Made by a program: the position numbers and the translations under genes
NCBI RefSeq assembly: GCF_009766085.1
Contig: NZ_LMUF01000016.1
Coordinates: 1-64,000, forward strand
Source: Burkholderia sp. S171
GTDB lineage: Bacteria > Pseudomonadota > Gammaproteobacteria > Burkholderiales > Burkholderiaceae
Direction: 5' to 3'
DNA length: 64,000 nucleotides
Notes under the pieces: model-generated
What the model was told of the DNA's origin: nothing
Databases searched by the model: none
Seen by the model: the letters and a program-made list of their open reading frames with translations, nothing else
Shown: one piece after another, positions 26,552 through 34,553 of the stretch
Layout: each line of letters opens with the position of its first letter
Numbering within the stretch: position 1 is the first letter of the stretch

Positions 26552-27306
26552 ATGCCGTCCTCGACCAGCAATTGCACCCGGTCGGCGGCGAAGTGGGTAA
26601 TGCCGTATTTAATGGGCACACCGGCTTCGTCGACGTCTACGCTTTCAACCCACATCACCGGTTGCGCGCGATTGATCTGCAAGCGCCGCGCGACTTCCGA
26701 GCTAGGCAGGACGCAGCCGATACGGCTCCATTTGCGCGTGTAATCGACTACGCCGAATTCCACCAGCGCCGCGCTGACGCCTTGCACGCCAGCCAGCACG
26801 CCAGGAAGGTCGGCGAAGCGCATGGCGGGAAACCAGCTGCGCGCATAGGTCAGCGGCACATCGTCGGAATCATGCCGCGTCTCGATCTCGTACACGAAAG
26901 TCCCGGCCCGGATAGAGAGTGCTTTCGCGGCGACCGGATCAGCTTTTACTTTCGCGCTTGAGAGCACCAGTCCCACCGATGCCTGGTTATTGCGCCGCAG
27001 GTTCTCGGTAAAGCGCGTGCGCCGCCCGATCTGATAGTCAATTGCGCCCGGTTGTACGAACGTGCCACGGCCTTGTTCGACGCTCACCAGTCCCGTGGCG
27101 GCCAACCGCAGCATCGCCCGCCGTACCGTGTGCCGATTGACGTCGAAACGCCGGGCGAGTTCGGCCTCGCTAGGCAGGCGGCCGTCTTCGCCGAAGCTCT
27201 TCGCCGTGATCTCCGCCGAAAGAATCTGTTCGATCTGACGCCATACCGCAACACCCGCACCGCGCTCCACGGCTAGGCCCGGCGTACCAGTTTCGTTAGA
27301 TGTCAT
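26548..27306 (-). CDS. phnF: Phosphonate regulator PhnF (GntR/HutC family)
   Basis: 252 residues: N-terminal winged helix (about 20-90, with LPSEAELARRFDVNRHTVRRAMLRL) and a UTRA ligand domain (about 105-245). HutC-type PhnF repressors control phn operons. It is divergent from phnG. The intergenic region contains GTCTAGAC (27420-27427), which fits the HutC operator consensus, plus two partial copies. Its start codon lies inside a Pho box, so PhoB binding would also affect its own initiation region. Confidence 0.9.
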   Translation of the reverse strand: MTSNETGTPGLAVERGAGVAVWRQIEQILSAEITAKSFGEDGRLPSEAELARRFDVNRHTVRRAMLRLAATGLVSVEQGRGTFVQPGAIDYQIGRRTRFTENLRRNNQASVGLVLSSAKVKADPVAAKALSIRAGTFVYEIETRHDSDDVPLTYARSWFPAMRFADLPGVLAGVQGVSAALVEFGVVDYTRKWSRIGCVLPSSEVARRLQINRAQPVMWVESVDVDEAGVPIKYGITHFAADRVQLLVEDGI

Positions 27307-27335
27307 GTCGCTGTCATTCCCGTCGGTTTGAATAT
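27300..27335 (+). promoter_or_regulatory. Predicted Pho box and -10 box of phnGHIJKLM
   Basis: Two TGTCA cores (27301-27305 and 27312-27316) are 11 bases apart, as in PhoB boxes. GAATAT at 27330-27335 may be the -10 box. The box overlaps the phnF start codon. Confidence 0.6.
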
Positions 27336-27385
27336 CGTTTTCGGCATTGTAGTGCGCAGCCGATGGCGGAAATGTGAAAGCAGGG

Positions 27386-27450
27386 CACTAGACAAGAATT
27401 ATTATCCGGTTGAACAAACGTCTAGACGACCGGATGACTACTCTAGTACC
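27386..27450. promoter_or_regulatory. Predicted PhnF operator cluster
   Basis: CGTCTAGACG at 27419-27428 is a perfect palindrome fitting the HutC consensus GTMTAKAC. CACTAGAC (around 27387) and CTCTAGTAC (around 27441) are flanking partial matches. All lie between phnF and phnG. Confidence 0.55.
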
Positions 27451-27524
27451 GTTCAGGCTGGACAGGACGACGAAATCACGGACGCGGTTCGGCTCATCGC
27501 GCCCTTTCTTGACGAGGTAAGACC

Positions 27525-28043
27525 ATGAGTACATCTGCGCAGACTCCCGCGCCGCCCGCGCCGCCCGCGCCGCCCGCGCCTTCCGGTCCCGCGACACGGC
27601 GGGAGTGGCTGGCCATTTTGGCGCGTACGCCGCGAGCTTGCATGAAGGACGCGCTTGATACGGCGCTGGACGGTGCGTCGCCGCCTGAGTTCGACTGGCT
27701 GCGTGCCCCCGATATCGGTCTCGCGATGGTGCGCGGACGGGTGGGCGGCAGCGGGGATGCGTTCAACCTGGGTGAAGTGACGGTGACGCGCGCGACGCTG
27801 CGCTTGAGGGTTCGCGAGGGGCGTGCGGCGGTGGGTATCGCGGTGCACATGGGGCGGGACAAGGAGCGCGCGACGCTCGCCGCACTCGCGGACGCGTTGC
27901 TGCAGACACCTGCTTTCGAAGCCCGGATGCATGAGCACTTGCTCGCGCCGCTCGCTGCGCGCATCGCAGAAAACCGGGCGCAGAAACAGGCCCGCGCCGC
28001 GGGTACCAAGGTGGAATTCTTTACGATGGTGAGGGGCGACTGA
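27525..28043 (+). CDS. phnG: C-P lyase subunit PhnG
   Basis: 172-residue subunit of the PhnGHIJ core, which with PhnI attaches the phosphonate to ribose of ATP. Core motifs are RREWLAILARTP and LGEVTVTRATLRL, ending GTKVEFFTMVRGD. The N-terminus carries an APP tandem repeat (residues about 8-20) encoded by a 9-bp repeat, unusual for the family and probably variable in length. First gene of the operon; its stop overlaps phnH by one base. Confidence 0.92.
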   Translation: MSTSAQTPAPPAPPAPPAPSGPATRREWLAILARTPRACMKDALDTALDGASPPEFDWLRAPDIGLAMVRGRVGGSGDAFNLGEVTVTRATLRLRVREGRAAVGIAVHMGRDKERATLAALADALLQTPAFEARMHEHLLAPLAARIAENRAQKQARAAGTKVEFFTMVRGD

Positions 28044-28708
28044 TGTTACCTGACAATCTTTCAAGCAACCTGCAGGGCGCGGACGCCGCGGGCATCGACC
28101 TCGCGACCCTGACCCCCGGCTTCAACGACACCGTCCACGATTCGCAGGGCGTGTTCCGCGCGCTGCTCGACGCGCTGTCCCGGCCCGGCAAGATCGTCTC
28201 GATCGATGCCGTGCTACCCGACCTGGATCAGGACGGCAGCACGGCTGCAGCCCACGTGCCTATGGCCGCGTTCGCTGCGCTGCTTGCACTGGCCGACTAT
28301 TCGACGCCCGTGCTGCTGCAGCATGAGCATCGCGGCTTGAGCGACGCGCTGCGTTTTCATACCGGCGCACCGCTGACGCATGATCACGCGCAAGCGGTTT
28401 TCGCCTACCTGCATGATGCCGAATCGATGCCGCCGATCGATGCATTTTCGCTCGGCGATCCTGAGACACCGGAGAACGCCGCCATGTTGTTCATCCGCGT
28501 GGATTCCCTCACGGACGGCACGCCGATGACTTGGCGCGGCCCCGGTATCCGCGATTCGCAATCGGTCCATATCAACGGCGTACCCAATTCGTTCTGGAAT
28601 GAACGCGCGTTGCTGGCGAGCCAGTTTCCTTGCGGTATCGACTGTTATTTTGTGCACGGCGGGTCGGTGATCGGCCTGCCGCGTACAACGCGCGTGGAGG
28701 TGGTCTGA
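28043..28708 (+). CDS. phnH: C-P lyase subunit PhnH
   Basis: 221-residue subunit of the C-P lyase core complex. Family features are LTPGFNDTVHDSQGVFRALLDALSRPGKI near the N-terminus and FIRVDSLTDGTPMTWRGPGI and GIDCYFVHGGSVIGLPRTTRVE toward the end. The start overlaps the phnG stop (TGATG) and the stop overlaps phnI in the same way. PhnH sits on the PhnGI/J core; its precise catalytic part is unclear in the literature. Confidence 0.92.
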   Translation: MLPDNLSSNLQGADAAGIDLATLTPGFNDTVHDSQGVFRALLDALSRPGKIVSIDAVLPDLDQDGSTAAAHVPMAAFAALLALADYSTPVLLQHEHRGLSDALRFHTGAPLTHDHAQAVFAYLHDAESMPPIDAFSLGDPETPENAAMLFIRVDSLTDGTPMTWRGPGIRDSQSVHINGVPNSFWNERALLASQFPCGIDCYFVHGGSVIGLPRTTRVEVV

Positions 28709-29880
28709 TGTACGTTGCAGTCAAAGGCGGAGAACGCGCGATCGAGCGTTCGTGGGACTTGCTTAGCGCCAACCGGCGCGGTGATGAAGCGGTCGCGGAA
28801 CTCAGTGTCGACCAGATTCGCGAGCAGCTTGGGCTGGCGGTTGCCCGCGTGATGACCGAAGGCTCGGTCTACGATGAAGAGCTGGCCGCGCTCGCGATCA
28901 AGCAGGCAGCGGGGGATCTTGTGGAAGCCATTTTCCTGCTGCGGGCGTATCGCACGACGCTGCCTCGGTTCGGTTATACGGTGCCGCTCGACACGGAAGC
29001 CATGCTGGCGGAGCGGCGCATATCGGCTGCGTTCAAGGACATTCCGGGCGGGCAGATGCTCGGCGGCACGTACGATTACACTCAGCGTTTGCTCGATTTC
29101 AGCTTGCTCGCCGAAGGCGGCCCGCGCACGGCCAACGTCACCGCGGCGAGTACGTCAGCACCGCAGCAGGAAGCCATGCCGCGGGTACTTGCGCTGCTCG
29201 ACAAGGAAGGGTTGATCGAGCAGGAAAAGCAGCAGGCGGATGCACCGGAACCCGGCGATCTCTCGCGTGAGCCCCTGATGTTTCCCGTCGCGCGCCCGGT
29301 CCGTTTGCAAAATCTCGCTCGTGCCGATGAGGGTTTCCTGCTGGCTGTCGGCTACGCCACGCAGCGTGGTTATGCGAACTCGCATCCGTTTGCTGGCGAG
29401 ATTCGTTACGGCGAAGTCGCCGTCGAACTGGAACTTGAAGAGTTGGGATTCGCGGTGGAGATCGGCGATATCGACATCACCGAGTGCCAGATGATTAACC
29501 AGTTCGCGGGGAGCGGCGATGTGCCGCCCACGTTCACGCAAGGGTATGGCCTCGCGTTTGGCCACTCAGAACGCAAGGCCATGGCCATGGCGCTCGTCGA
29601 CCGTGCACTGCGCGCGCAAGAACTGGGCGAGACCGTTTCGTCACCGACGCAAGATGCGGAATTCGTGCTCTACCACAGCGACAATGTGGAAGCATCGGGC
29701 TTCGTGCAGCATCTGAAATTGCCGCACTACGTCGACTTCCAGTCCGAACTCGAGTTGCTGCGACGCCTGCGTGCGGGCATCGAAAAAGAAGCGCAACGCG
29801 AACAGGGAACCCAAGCGGCGGATCAAACGCATGAAGCGCATGAAGCGCAACCAGAGCCCAGCGAGGAGAACGCCGCATGA
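28708..29880 (+). CDS. phnI: C-P lyase subunit PhnI
   Basis: 390 residues from ATG 28708 (the frame is open from 28630, but the family starts MYVAVKGGERAIE). PhnI displaces adenine from ATP and, with PhnG, H and L, forms the ribose-1-phosphonate 5-triphosphate. Conserved stretches are LGGTYDYTQRLLDF, GYATQRGYANSHPFAGEIRYG and TQGYGLAFGHSERKAM. The C-terminal 35 residues are acidic and Gln-rich with EAHEAQPE-type repeats, an extension of low complexity. It overlaps phnJ by four bases. Confidence 0.93.
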   Translation: MYVAVKGGERAIERSWDLLSANRRGDEAVAELSVDQIREQLGLAVARVMTEGSVYDEELAALAIKQAAGDLVEAIFLLRAYRTTLPRFGYTVPLDTEAMLAERRISAAFKDIPGGQMLGGTYDYTQRLLDFSLLAEGGPRTANVTAASTSAPQQEAMPRVLALLDKEGLIEQEKQQADAPEPGDLSREPLMFPVARPVRLQNLARADEGFLLAVGYATQRGYANSHPFAGEIRYGEVAVELELEELGFAVEIGDIDITECQMINQFAGSGDVPPTFTQGYGLAFGHSERKAMAMALVDRALRAQELGETVSSPTQDAEFVLYHSDNVEASGFVQHLKLPHYVDFQSELELLRRLRAGIEKEAQREQGTQAADQTHEAHEAQPEPSEENAA

Positions 29881-30746
29881 ATGCGCGTATCGAAGAAAGT
29901 GCCATGGCTGAAGGCTATAACTTCGCCTACCTCGATGAACAAACCAAACGCATGATCCGTCGCGCGCTGCTGAAAGCTGTGGCCATACCGGGTCATCAAG
30001 TGCCGTTTGCATCGCGGGAAATGCCTTTGCCGTATGGCTGGGGAACGGGCGGCCTGCAGGTGACGTCCGCGATCATCGGACGCAGCGACACACTGAAGGT
30101 GATCGATCAGGGCTCCGACGAAACCACCAACGCAGTGAACATCCGCCGCTTCTTTGCGCGCACGGCGGGCGTTGCGACAACCACGCGCACGGTGGACGCG
30201 TCCATTATTCAGACCCGCCACCGGATTCCTGAAACGCCGCTGACCGACGCGCAGATCCTGGTGTACCAGGTGCCAATGCCCGAGCCGCTGTTCCGGCTCG
30301 AACCTCGGGTGACTGAGTCGCGCAAGCTCCATGCGCTGGCCGACTACGGGCTGATCAACGTGAAGTATTACGAGGACATCGTGCAGCATGGCAGCATTGC
30401 GACGACCTACGATTACCCGGTGCTCGTGAACGATCGTTATCTCACATCACCGTCGCCGATTCCCAAGTTCGATAACCCGAAGATGCACATGAACCCCGCA
30501 CTGCAACTTTTCGGCGCCGGCCGGGAGCGCCGCATCTACGCGATCCCGCCTTATACAAAGGTACGGAGTCTCGACTTCGAGGATCATCCGTTCACCATTC
30601 AGCACTGGGATCATGAGTGCGCTTTGTGCGGTTCGCGGGAGAGTTTCCTCGACGAAATGATTGTGGACGACGCCGGCGCGCGCATGTTCGTGTGTTCGGA
30701 CAGCGACTACTGCCAGGAACGTCGCGCAGCTCAGGAGGACGTATGA
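29877..30746 (+). CDS. phnJ: C-P lyase PhnJ (radical SAM)
   Basis: 289-residue radical-SAM enzyme cleaving the carbon-phosphorus bond of ribosyl 1-phosphonate 5-phosphate. The unusual cluster ligands are visible as C248, C251, C273 and C279, the C-x2-C-x21-C-x5-C spacing of known PhnJ. GYNFAYLDEQTKRMIRRALLKAVAIPG starts the conserved region. All elements look intact. It overlaps phnI and phnK by four bases each, with AGGAGG before phnK. Confidence 0.95.
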   Translation: MNARIEESAMAEGYNFAYLDEQTKRMIRRALLKAVAIPGHQVPFASREMPLPYGWGTGGLQVTSAIIGRSDTLKVIDQGSDETTNAVNIRRFFARTAGVATTTRTVDASIIQTRHRIPETPLTDAQILVYQVPMPEPLFRLEPRVTESRKLHALADYGLINVKYYEDIVQHGSIATTYDYPVLVNDRYLTSPSPIPKFDNPKMHMNPALQLFGAGRERRIYAIPPYTKVRSLDFEDHPFTIQHWDHECALCGSRESFLDEMIVDDAGARMFVCSDSDYCQERRAAQEDV

Positions 30747-31531
30747 ATTTTTCGACACCCGCACTTCCGCTGCTCACCGGCCGTGGACTCACGAAGCGTT
30801 ATGACGGCCGCAGTGGCTGTGTTGATGTGGACATCGATATCTATCCGGGCGAAGTCCTTTGCATCGTCGGCGAATCCGGCTCAGGAAAATCCACGTTGCT
30901 GAACGCGCTTGCGCTGCGTACGCCCGTGAATGACGGCGCGTTGCACTATCGATCCGTGGATCACGAACTGCTCGATCTGTTCGCGCTGCCCATGCCGCGC
31001 CGCAGGATGCTCGCGCGTACCGACTGGGGTTTTGTGCATCAGAATGCACGTGACGGACTGCGTCACGGCGTGTCGGCCGGAGCGAATATCGGCGAGCCGT
31101 TGATGGCGAACGGGGCGCGTCACTACGGACGCCTGCGCGAAAAAGCCTCTGACTGGATGAACCAGGTCGAACTGGATGCCGCGCGTATCGACGAGTTGCC
31201 TTCCGCGTTTTCAGGCGGCATGCAGCAGCGGCTTCAGATTGCACGCAATCTCGTGACGAAGCCACGCCTTGTGTTCATGGACGAGCCTACAGCGGGGCTG
31301 GATGTCTCGGTGCAGGCGCGGCTGCTGGACCTGCTGCGTACGCTGACAGCCAAGCTTCATCTTGCTGCCCTGATTGTCACGCATGATATTGGTGTTGCAC
31401 GTTTGCTCGCGCATCGTTTGATGGTGATGAAGGACGGCCGGGTAGTGGAGAGCGGACTGACCGACCAGGTGCTCGATGACCCGCAACATCCCTATACACA
31501 GACGTTGGTTGCGTCCGTGCTGCCAGTTTGA
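30743..31531 (+). CDS. phnK: C-P lyase ATP-binding protein PhnK
   Basis: 262 residues from ATG 30743. This ABC-type ATPase associates with the C-P lyase core rather than a permease. Walker A is GESGSGKST, signature FSGGMQQR, Walker B LVFMDEPTAGLDVSVQ and switch His VTHD. It resembles oligopeptide-transporter ATPases but its operon position fixes the assignment. A 9-base gap separates it from phnL. Confidence 0.92.
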   Translation: MNFSTPALPLLTGRGLTKRYDGRSGCVDVDIDIYPGEVLCIVGESGSGKSTLLNALALRTPVNDGALHYRSVDHELLDLFALPMPRRRMLARTDWGFVHQNARDGLRHGVSAGANIGEPLMANGARHYGRLREKASDWMNQVELDAARIDELPSAFSGGMQQRLQIARNLVTKPRLVFMDEPTAGLDVSVQARLLDLLRTLTAKLHLAALIVTHDIGVARLLAHRLMVMKDGRVVESGLTDQVLDDPQHPYTQTLVASVLPV

Positions 31532-31540
31532 GGTAAGAGA

Positions 31541-32344
31541 ATGAATGCCAATGCCGATCTTTCCAATGAGCTTGCATTTGCTGAGCGCGCGGCACTGATG
31601 CTGCGCGCGCGAGGGGTCGAGAAGACCTTTACGCTGCATCAGCAAGGTGGTGTGCGCATCGCTGCGCTGGGTGGTGTGTCGCTCGATGTCGAACGCGGCG
31701 AGTGTGTCGTGTTGTCAGGGCCTTCGGGCGCCGGCAAGAGCACGTTGCTGCGCTGCATGTACGGCAACTACCTGCTCACGCGTGGCACGGTTGCCATCCG
31801 CGATGACAGTCGCACGGCGCAATACCTGTCGCTCTCCGACGCGTTGCCGCACGATGTGATTCGCTTGCGCCGTACGACCATGGGCTATGTGAGCCAGTTT
31901 TTGCGCGCTATCCCGCGCGTGTCGTCGCTTGATCTTGTCAGCGAACCGCTGGTCTCTCGCGGCATGAATGAAGAAGAAGCGCGGGACCGCGCTGGCGCGC
32001 TGCTTGCACGCCTCAACGTGGCGCGGCGTTTGTGGACGCTGGCGCCGGCCACGTTCTCCGGCGGTGAACAACAACGCATCAATATTGCGCGCGGGCTGAT
32101 TGCTGAACAGCCGCTGCTGCTGCTCGATGAACCGACCGCTTCGCTCGATGCCGAGAACCGGCAGGTGGTGGCGGATCTCATCGTAGAGGCACGCGAGCGG
32201 GGCGCGGCAATCGTCGGTATTTTTCATGACGAGGACACGCGTGAACGTGTGGCCACTCGCGTGATCCAACTCAACGCACCCGCCGGACAGGCGGCAACGG
32301 CGGCAACGGCGGCAACGAATACGGAAACCTTGCAGACATGTTGA
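31541..32344 (+). CDS. phnL: C-P lyase-associated ATPase PhnL
   Basis: 267-residue ABC-type ATPase of the LolD-like subgroup. Walker A is GPSGAGKST, Q-loop YVSQFLRAIPRVSS, signature FSGGEQQR and Walker B LLLLDEPTASLD. It binds PhnK on the core complex. The C-terminus contains a triple ATA-type repeat from a GGCAACGGC tandem (about 32291-32315), a likely slippage site. The last seven bases overlap phnM. Confidence 0.92.
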   Translation: MNANADLSNELAFAERAALMLRARGVEKTFTLHQQGGVRIAALGGVSLDVERGECVVLSGPSGAGKSTLLRCMYGNYLLTRGTVAIRDDSRTAQYLSLSDALPHDVIRLRRTTMGYVSQFLRAIPRVSSLDLVSEPLVSRGMNEEEARDRAGALLARLNVARRLWTLAPATFSGGEQQRINIARGLIAEQPLLLLDEPTASLDAENRQVVADLIVEARERGAAIVGIFHDEDTRERVATRVIQLNAPAGQAATAATAATNTETLQTC

Positions 32345-33471
32345 TCAAAAACGCGCGTATCGTCACTCGCGATGAAGAGTTCACAGGCGTAGTACGCGTT
32401 GCCGGCGGCCGCATCACCGAGGTGGCGCCCGGCACGACTTCGGTTGCTGAAGCCGAAGACTGGGACGGCGACTACCTGTTGCCAGGGCTTGTCGAGCTGC
32501 ATACCGACAACATCGAAAAGCATATCGCGCCGCGTCCGGGCGTGTTGTGGAATCACGACGCCGCTATCCTCGTGCACGACGCCCAGGTGGCAACGGCCGG
32601 CATCACAACGGTGTTCGATGCACTCGGTATCGGCTCGCGCGGGGGCGTGGGCGTACGCGGCAAGGAGATACAGACCAACTGCGCGCGCTCGATCGAGCGG
32701 CTGGCGGGAACCGGCATGCTGCGCGTCGATCACTTCCTGCATCTGCGATGCGAAGTGGCGGCAGCGGACGTGCTCGACGTATTCGAGGGGCTGGTTTCGC
32801 ACCCGCTGTTGCGCCTCGTCTCCGTGATGGACCATACGCCGGGCCAGCGCCAATGGCACGATCCCGTCCAGTGGCGCCGGTATCAGGAGCGTCACGGCAA
32901 ATGGACCGACGAACACGCCAGCACGGTGCTCAACGAATTGACGGATGACCAGCATCGGTACGCGCGGGTTCATCGCAGCGAGATCGTTGCGCGTTGCAAA
33001 ACGCTGGGTCTGCCGCTCGCGAGTCACGACGACACTTCTGTCGAACACGTGCTGGAAGCGGTGGATGACGGCGTGGCCCTTGCCGAATTTCCGACGACGC
33101 TGGCCGCAGCGCAAGCGGCGAGGGACCATGGGATTGCGACCATCATGGGTGCGCCGAACGTCGTGCGCGGCGGCTCGCATTCGGGCAATGTATCTGCGCT
33201 TGAGATGGCACGTGCGGGGCTGCTCGACATCTTGTCGTCGGACTACGTGCCGTCGAGTTTGCTGACGGCCACGTTCGAACTCGTCGATAAGGCCGGCTGG
33301 TCGCTGCCGCAGGCCATTCGCACGATATCGTTGGCGCCGGCCAAGGCGGCGGGTTTGACGGATCGTGGCGCAATTGGCCTGGGACTCAGGGCCGATTTCG
33401 TGCGGGTCGCCATGGCGGGCCGCTTGCCGGTGCCCCGTGCTACCTTCCTTGAAGGTAGACGTGTGGCGTGA
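32338..33471 (+). CDS. phnM: Ribose 1-methylphosphonate 5-triphosphate diphosphatase PhnM
   Basis: 377-residue amidohydrolase-fold enzyme releasing pyrophosphate from the 5-triphosphate before PhnJ acts. Metal-binding motifs are LPGLVELHTDNIEKH, the DHFLHLRCEV region, LASHDDTS and the late GAPNVVRGGSHSGN. It is the last gene of the phnG-M operon. No phnO or phnP follows. About 140 bases with no clear terminator separate it from the hydratase gene. Confidence 0.92.
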   Translation: MLIKNARIVTRDEEFTGVVRVAGGRITEVAPGTTSVAEAEDWDGDYLLPGLVELHTDNIEKHIAPRPGVLWNHDAAILVHDAQVATAGITTVFDALGIGSRGGVGVRGKEIQTNCARSIERLAGTGMLRVDHFLHLRCEVAAADVLDVFEGLVSHPLLRLVSVMDHTPGQRQWHDPVQWRRYQERHGKWTDEHASTVLNELTDDQHRYARVHRSEIVARCKTLGLPLASHDDTSVEHVLEAVDDGVALAEFPTTLAAAQAARDHGIATIMGAPNVVRGGSHSGNVSALEMARAGLLDILSSDYVPSSLLTATFELVDKAGWSLPQAIRTISLAPAKAAGLTDRGAIGLGLRADFVRVAMAGRLPVPRATFLEGRRVA

Positions 33472-33611
33472 TTGTCTCGTTGATCGGCTGGGGCCGGCTA
33501 TGTGCCCGTGCGTTTGGGCATCCGGACGCGGCTCGATCGGGCAGTACTTCGCGAATCGAGAAGACGAGTTCATAGTGGACCCCACTGCCATGTACAACGG
33601 GAGAAGCCATC

Positions 33612-34463
33612 GTGCCTGAAGCGACTAAAAGATTTGACGACTGGCTGGACAAGACGCAAGTTGTCCACGACTTGATTACCGCGTTCCCGCTGGCGGCCAT
33701 GGCCGCTACGCTGAACCGCGAACCAGAGTCGAAAAACGTGCCGCCGTTATGGCACTGGCTCTATTTTTTACCGATTGCGCCATTGTCTGAAACTGGTCCC
33801 GACGGTCACCCGAAACGCGGTGGCTTCCTGCCGCCGGTGCCGTTGCCGCGCCGGATGTGGGCGGGTGGACGCCTGACTTTTCACGCGCCGCTGGTGGTGG
33901 GCGAACAGGCGACACGCACGTCGACGATTGTGAATATCGAAGACAAGACGGGCCGTACCGGGCGGCTCGTTTTCGTGACCGTGCAGCATGAAATTGAGGT
34001 GACCGGCATGCTCAGAATCGAGGAGGAGCACGACATTGTGTACCGTGACGAGCCCGCTCCCGATGCGTCCAGCACGCCGAAGAAAGAGCCAGCCAGGGCG
34101 CCCATAGACGAGACCTTCAGTCGCGAGATACCGACCGATCCCGTGCTGCTGTTCCGCTACTCAGCGCTGACCTTCAACGGTCACCGGATTCACTACGATC
34201 ACCCGTACGTCACGCAGGAGGAGGGGTATCCGGGGTTGATCGTGCATGGCCCGTTGATTGCCACTTTTCTCGTCGATCTGGTGCGCCGCGAGCTGCCCGA
34301 CGCGAATATCGTGAGCTTTGCCTTCCGCGCGCTGCGCCCGACCTTTGCGCCCAACCCGTTCACCGTATGCGGCAAACGGACGGATGACGGTCGCACTGTC
34401 GAGCTATGGGCAAAAGACCATGACGGGTACCTGACGATGCGTGCCACCGCGACGCTCGCTTGA
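33612..34463 (+). CDS. MaoC/HTD2-type acyl-CoA hydratase (mesaconyl-C4-CoA hydratase-like)
   Basis: 283 residues starting GTG with GGGAG upstream. A FAS1-type dehydratase-like N-terminal half contains GGRLTFHAPLVVGEQATRTSTI. The C-terminal hot-dog half has the MaoC catalytic pattern FRYSALTFNGHRIHYDHPYVTQEEGYPGLIVHGPL. Close relatives hydrate mesaconyl- or itaconyl-type CoA esters. It stands alone between the phn operon and a convergent glycosylase, so the pathway cannot be read from the context. No connection with phosphonate use is implied by the family. Confidence 0.75.
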   Translation: MPEATKRFDDWLDKTQVVHDLITAFPLAAMAATLNREPESKNVPPLWHWLYFLPIAPLSETGPDGHPKRGGFLPPVPLPRRMWAGGRLTFHAPLVVGEQATRTSTIVNIEDKTGRTGRLVFVTVQHEIEVTGMLRIEEEHDIVYRDEPAPDASSTPKKEPARAPIDETFSREIPTDPVLLFRYSALTFNGHRIHYDHPYVTQEEGYPGLIVHGPLIATFLVDLVRRELPDANIVSFAFRALRPTFAPNPFTVCGKRTDDGRTVELWAKDHDGYLTMRATATLA

Positions 34464-34553
34464 CGCTGACACTCCCTAATCTTGGGCGTTGTCTGGGACG
34501 TGGCCTGCAGGGTGGAGATAACCCTATTACATCCGGCATGTTGGTCCGAAAGT

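Noticed and set aside
27525-27590. Short 9-bp tandem repeat as a possible CRISPR or satellite
   Set aside because: It is in frame within phnG and simply encodes Ala-Pro-Pro repeats.
32224-33597. 457-codon frame on the minus strand
   Set aside because: It lies opposite phnM, whose motifs and coupling to phnL are clear. The translation is Arg/His-rich and has no family features, as expected of an antisense shadow in high-GC DNA.
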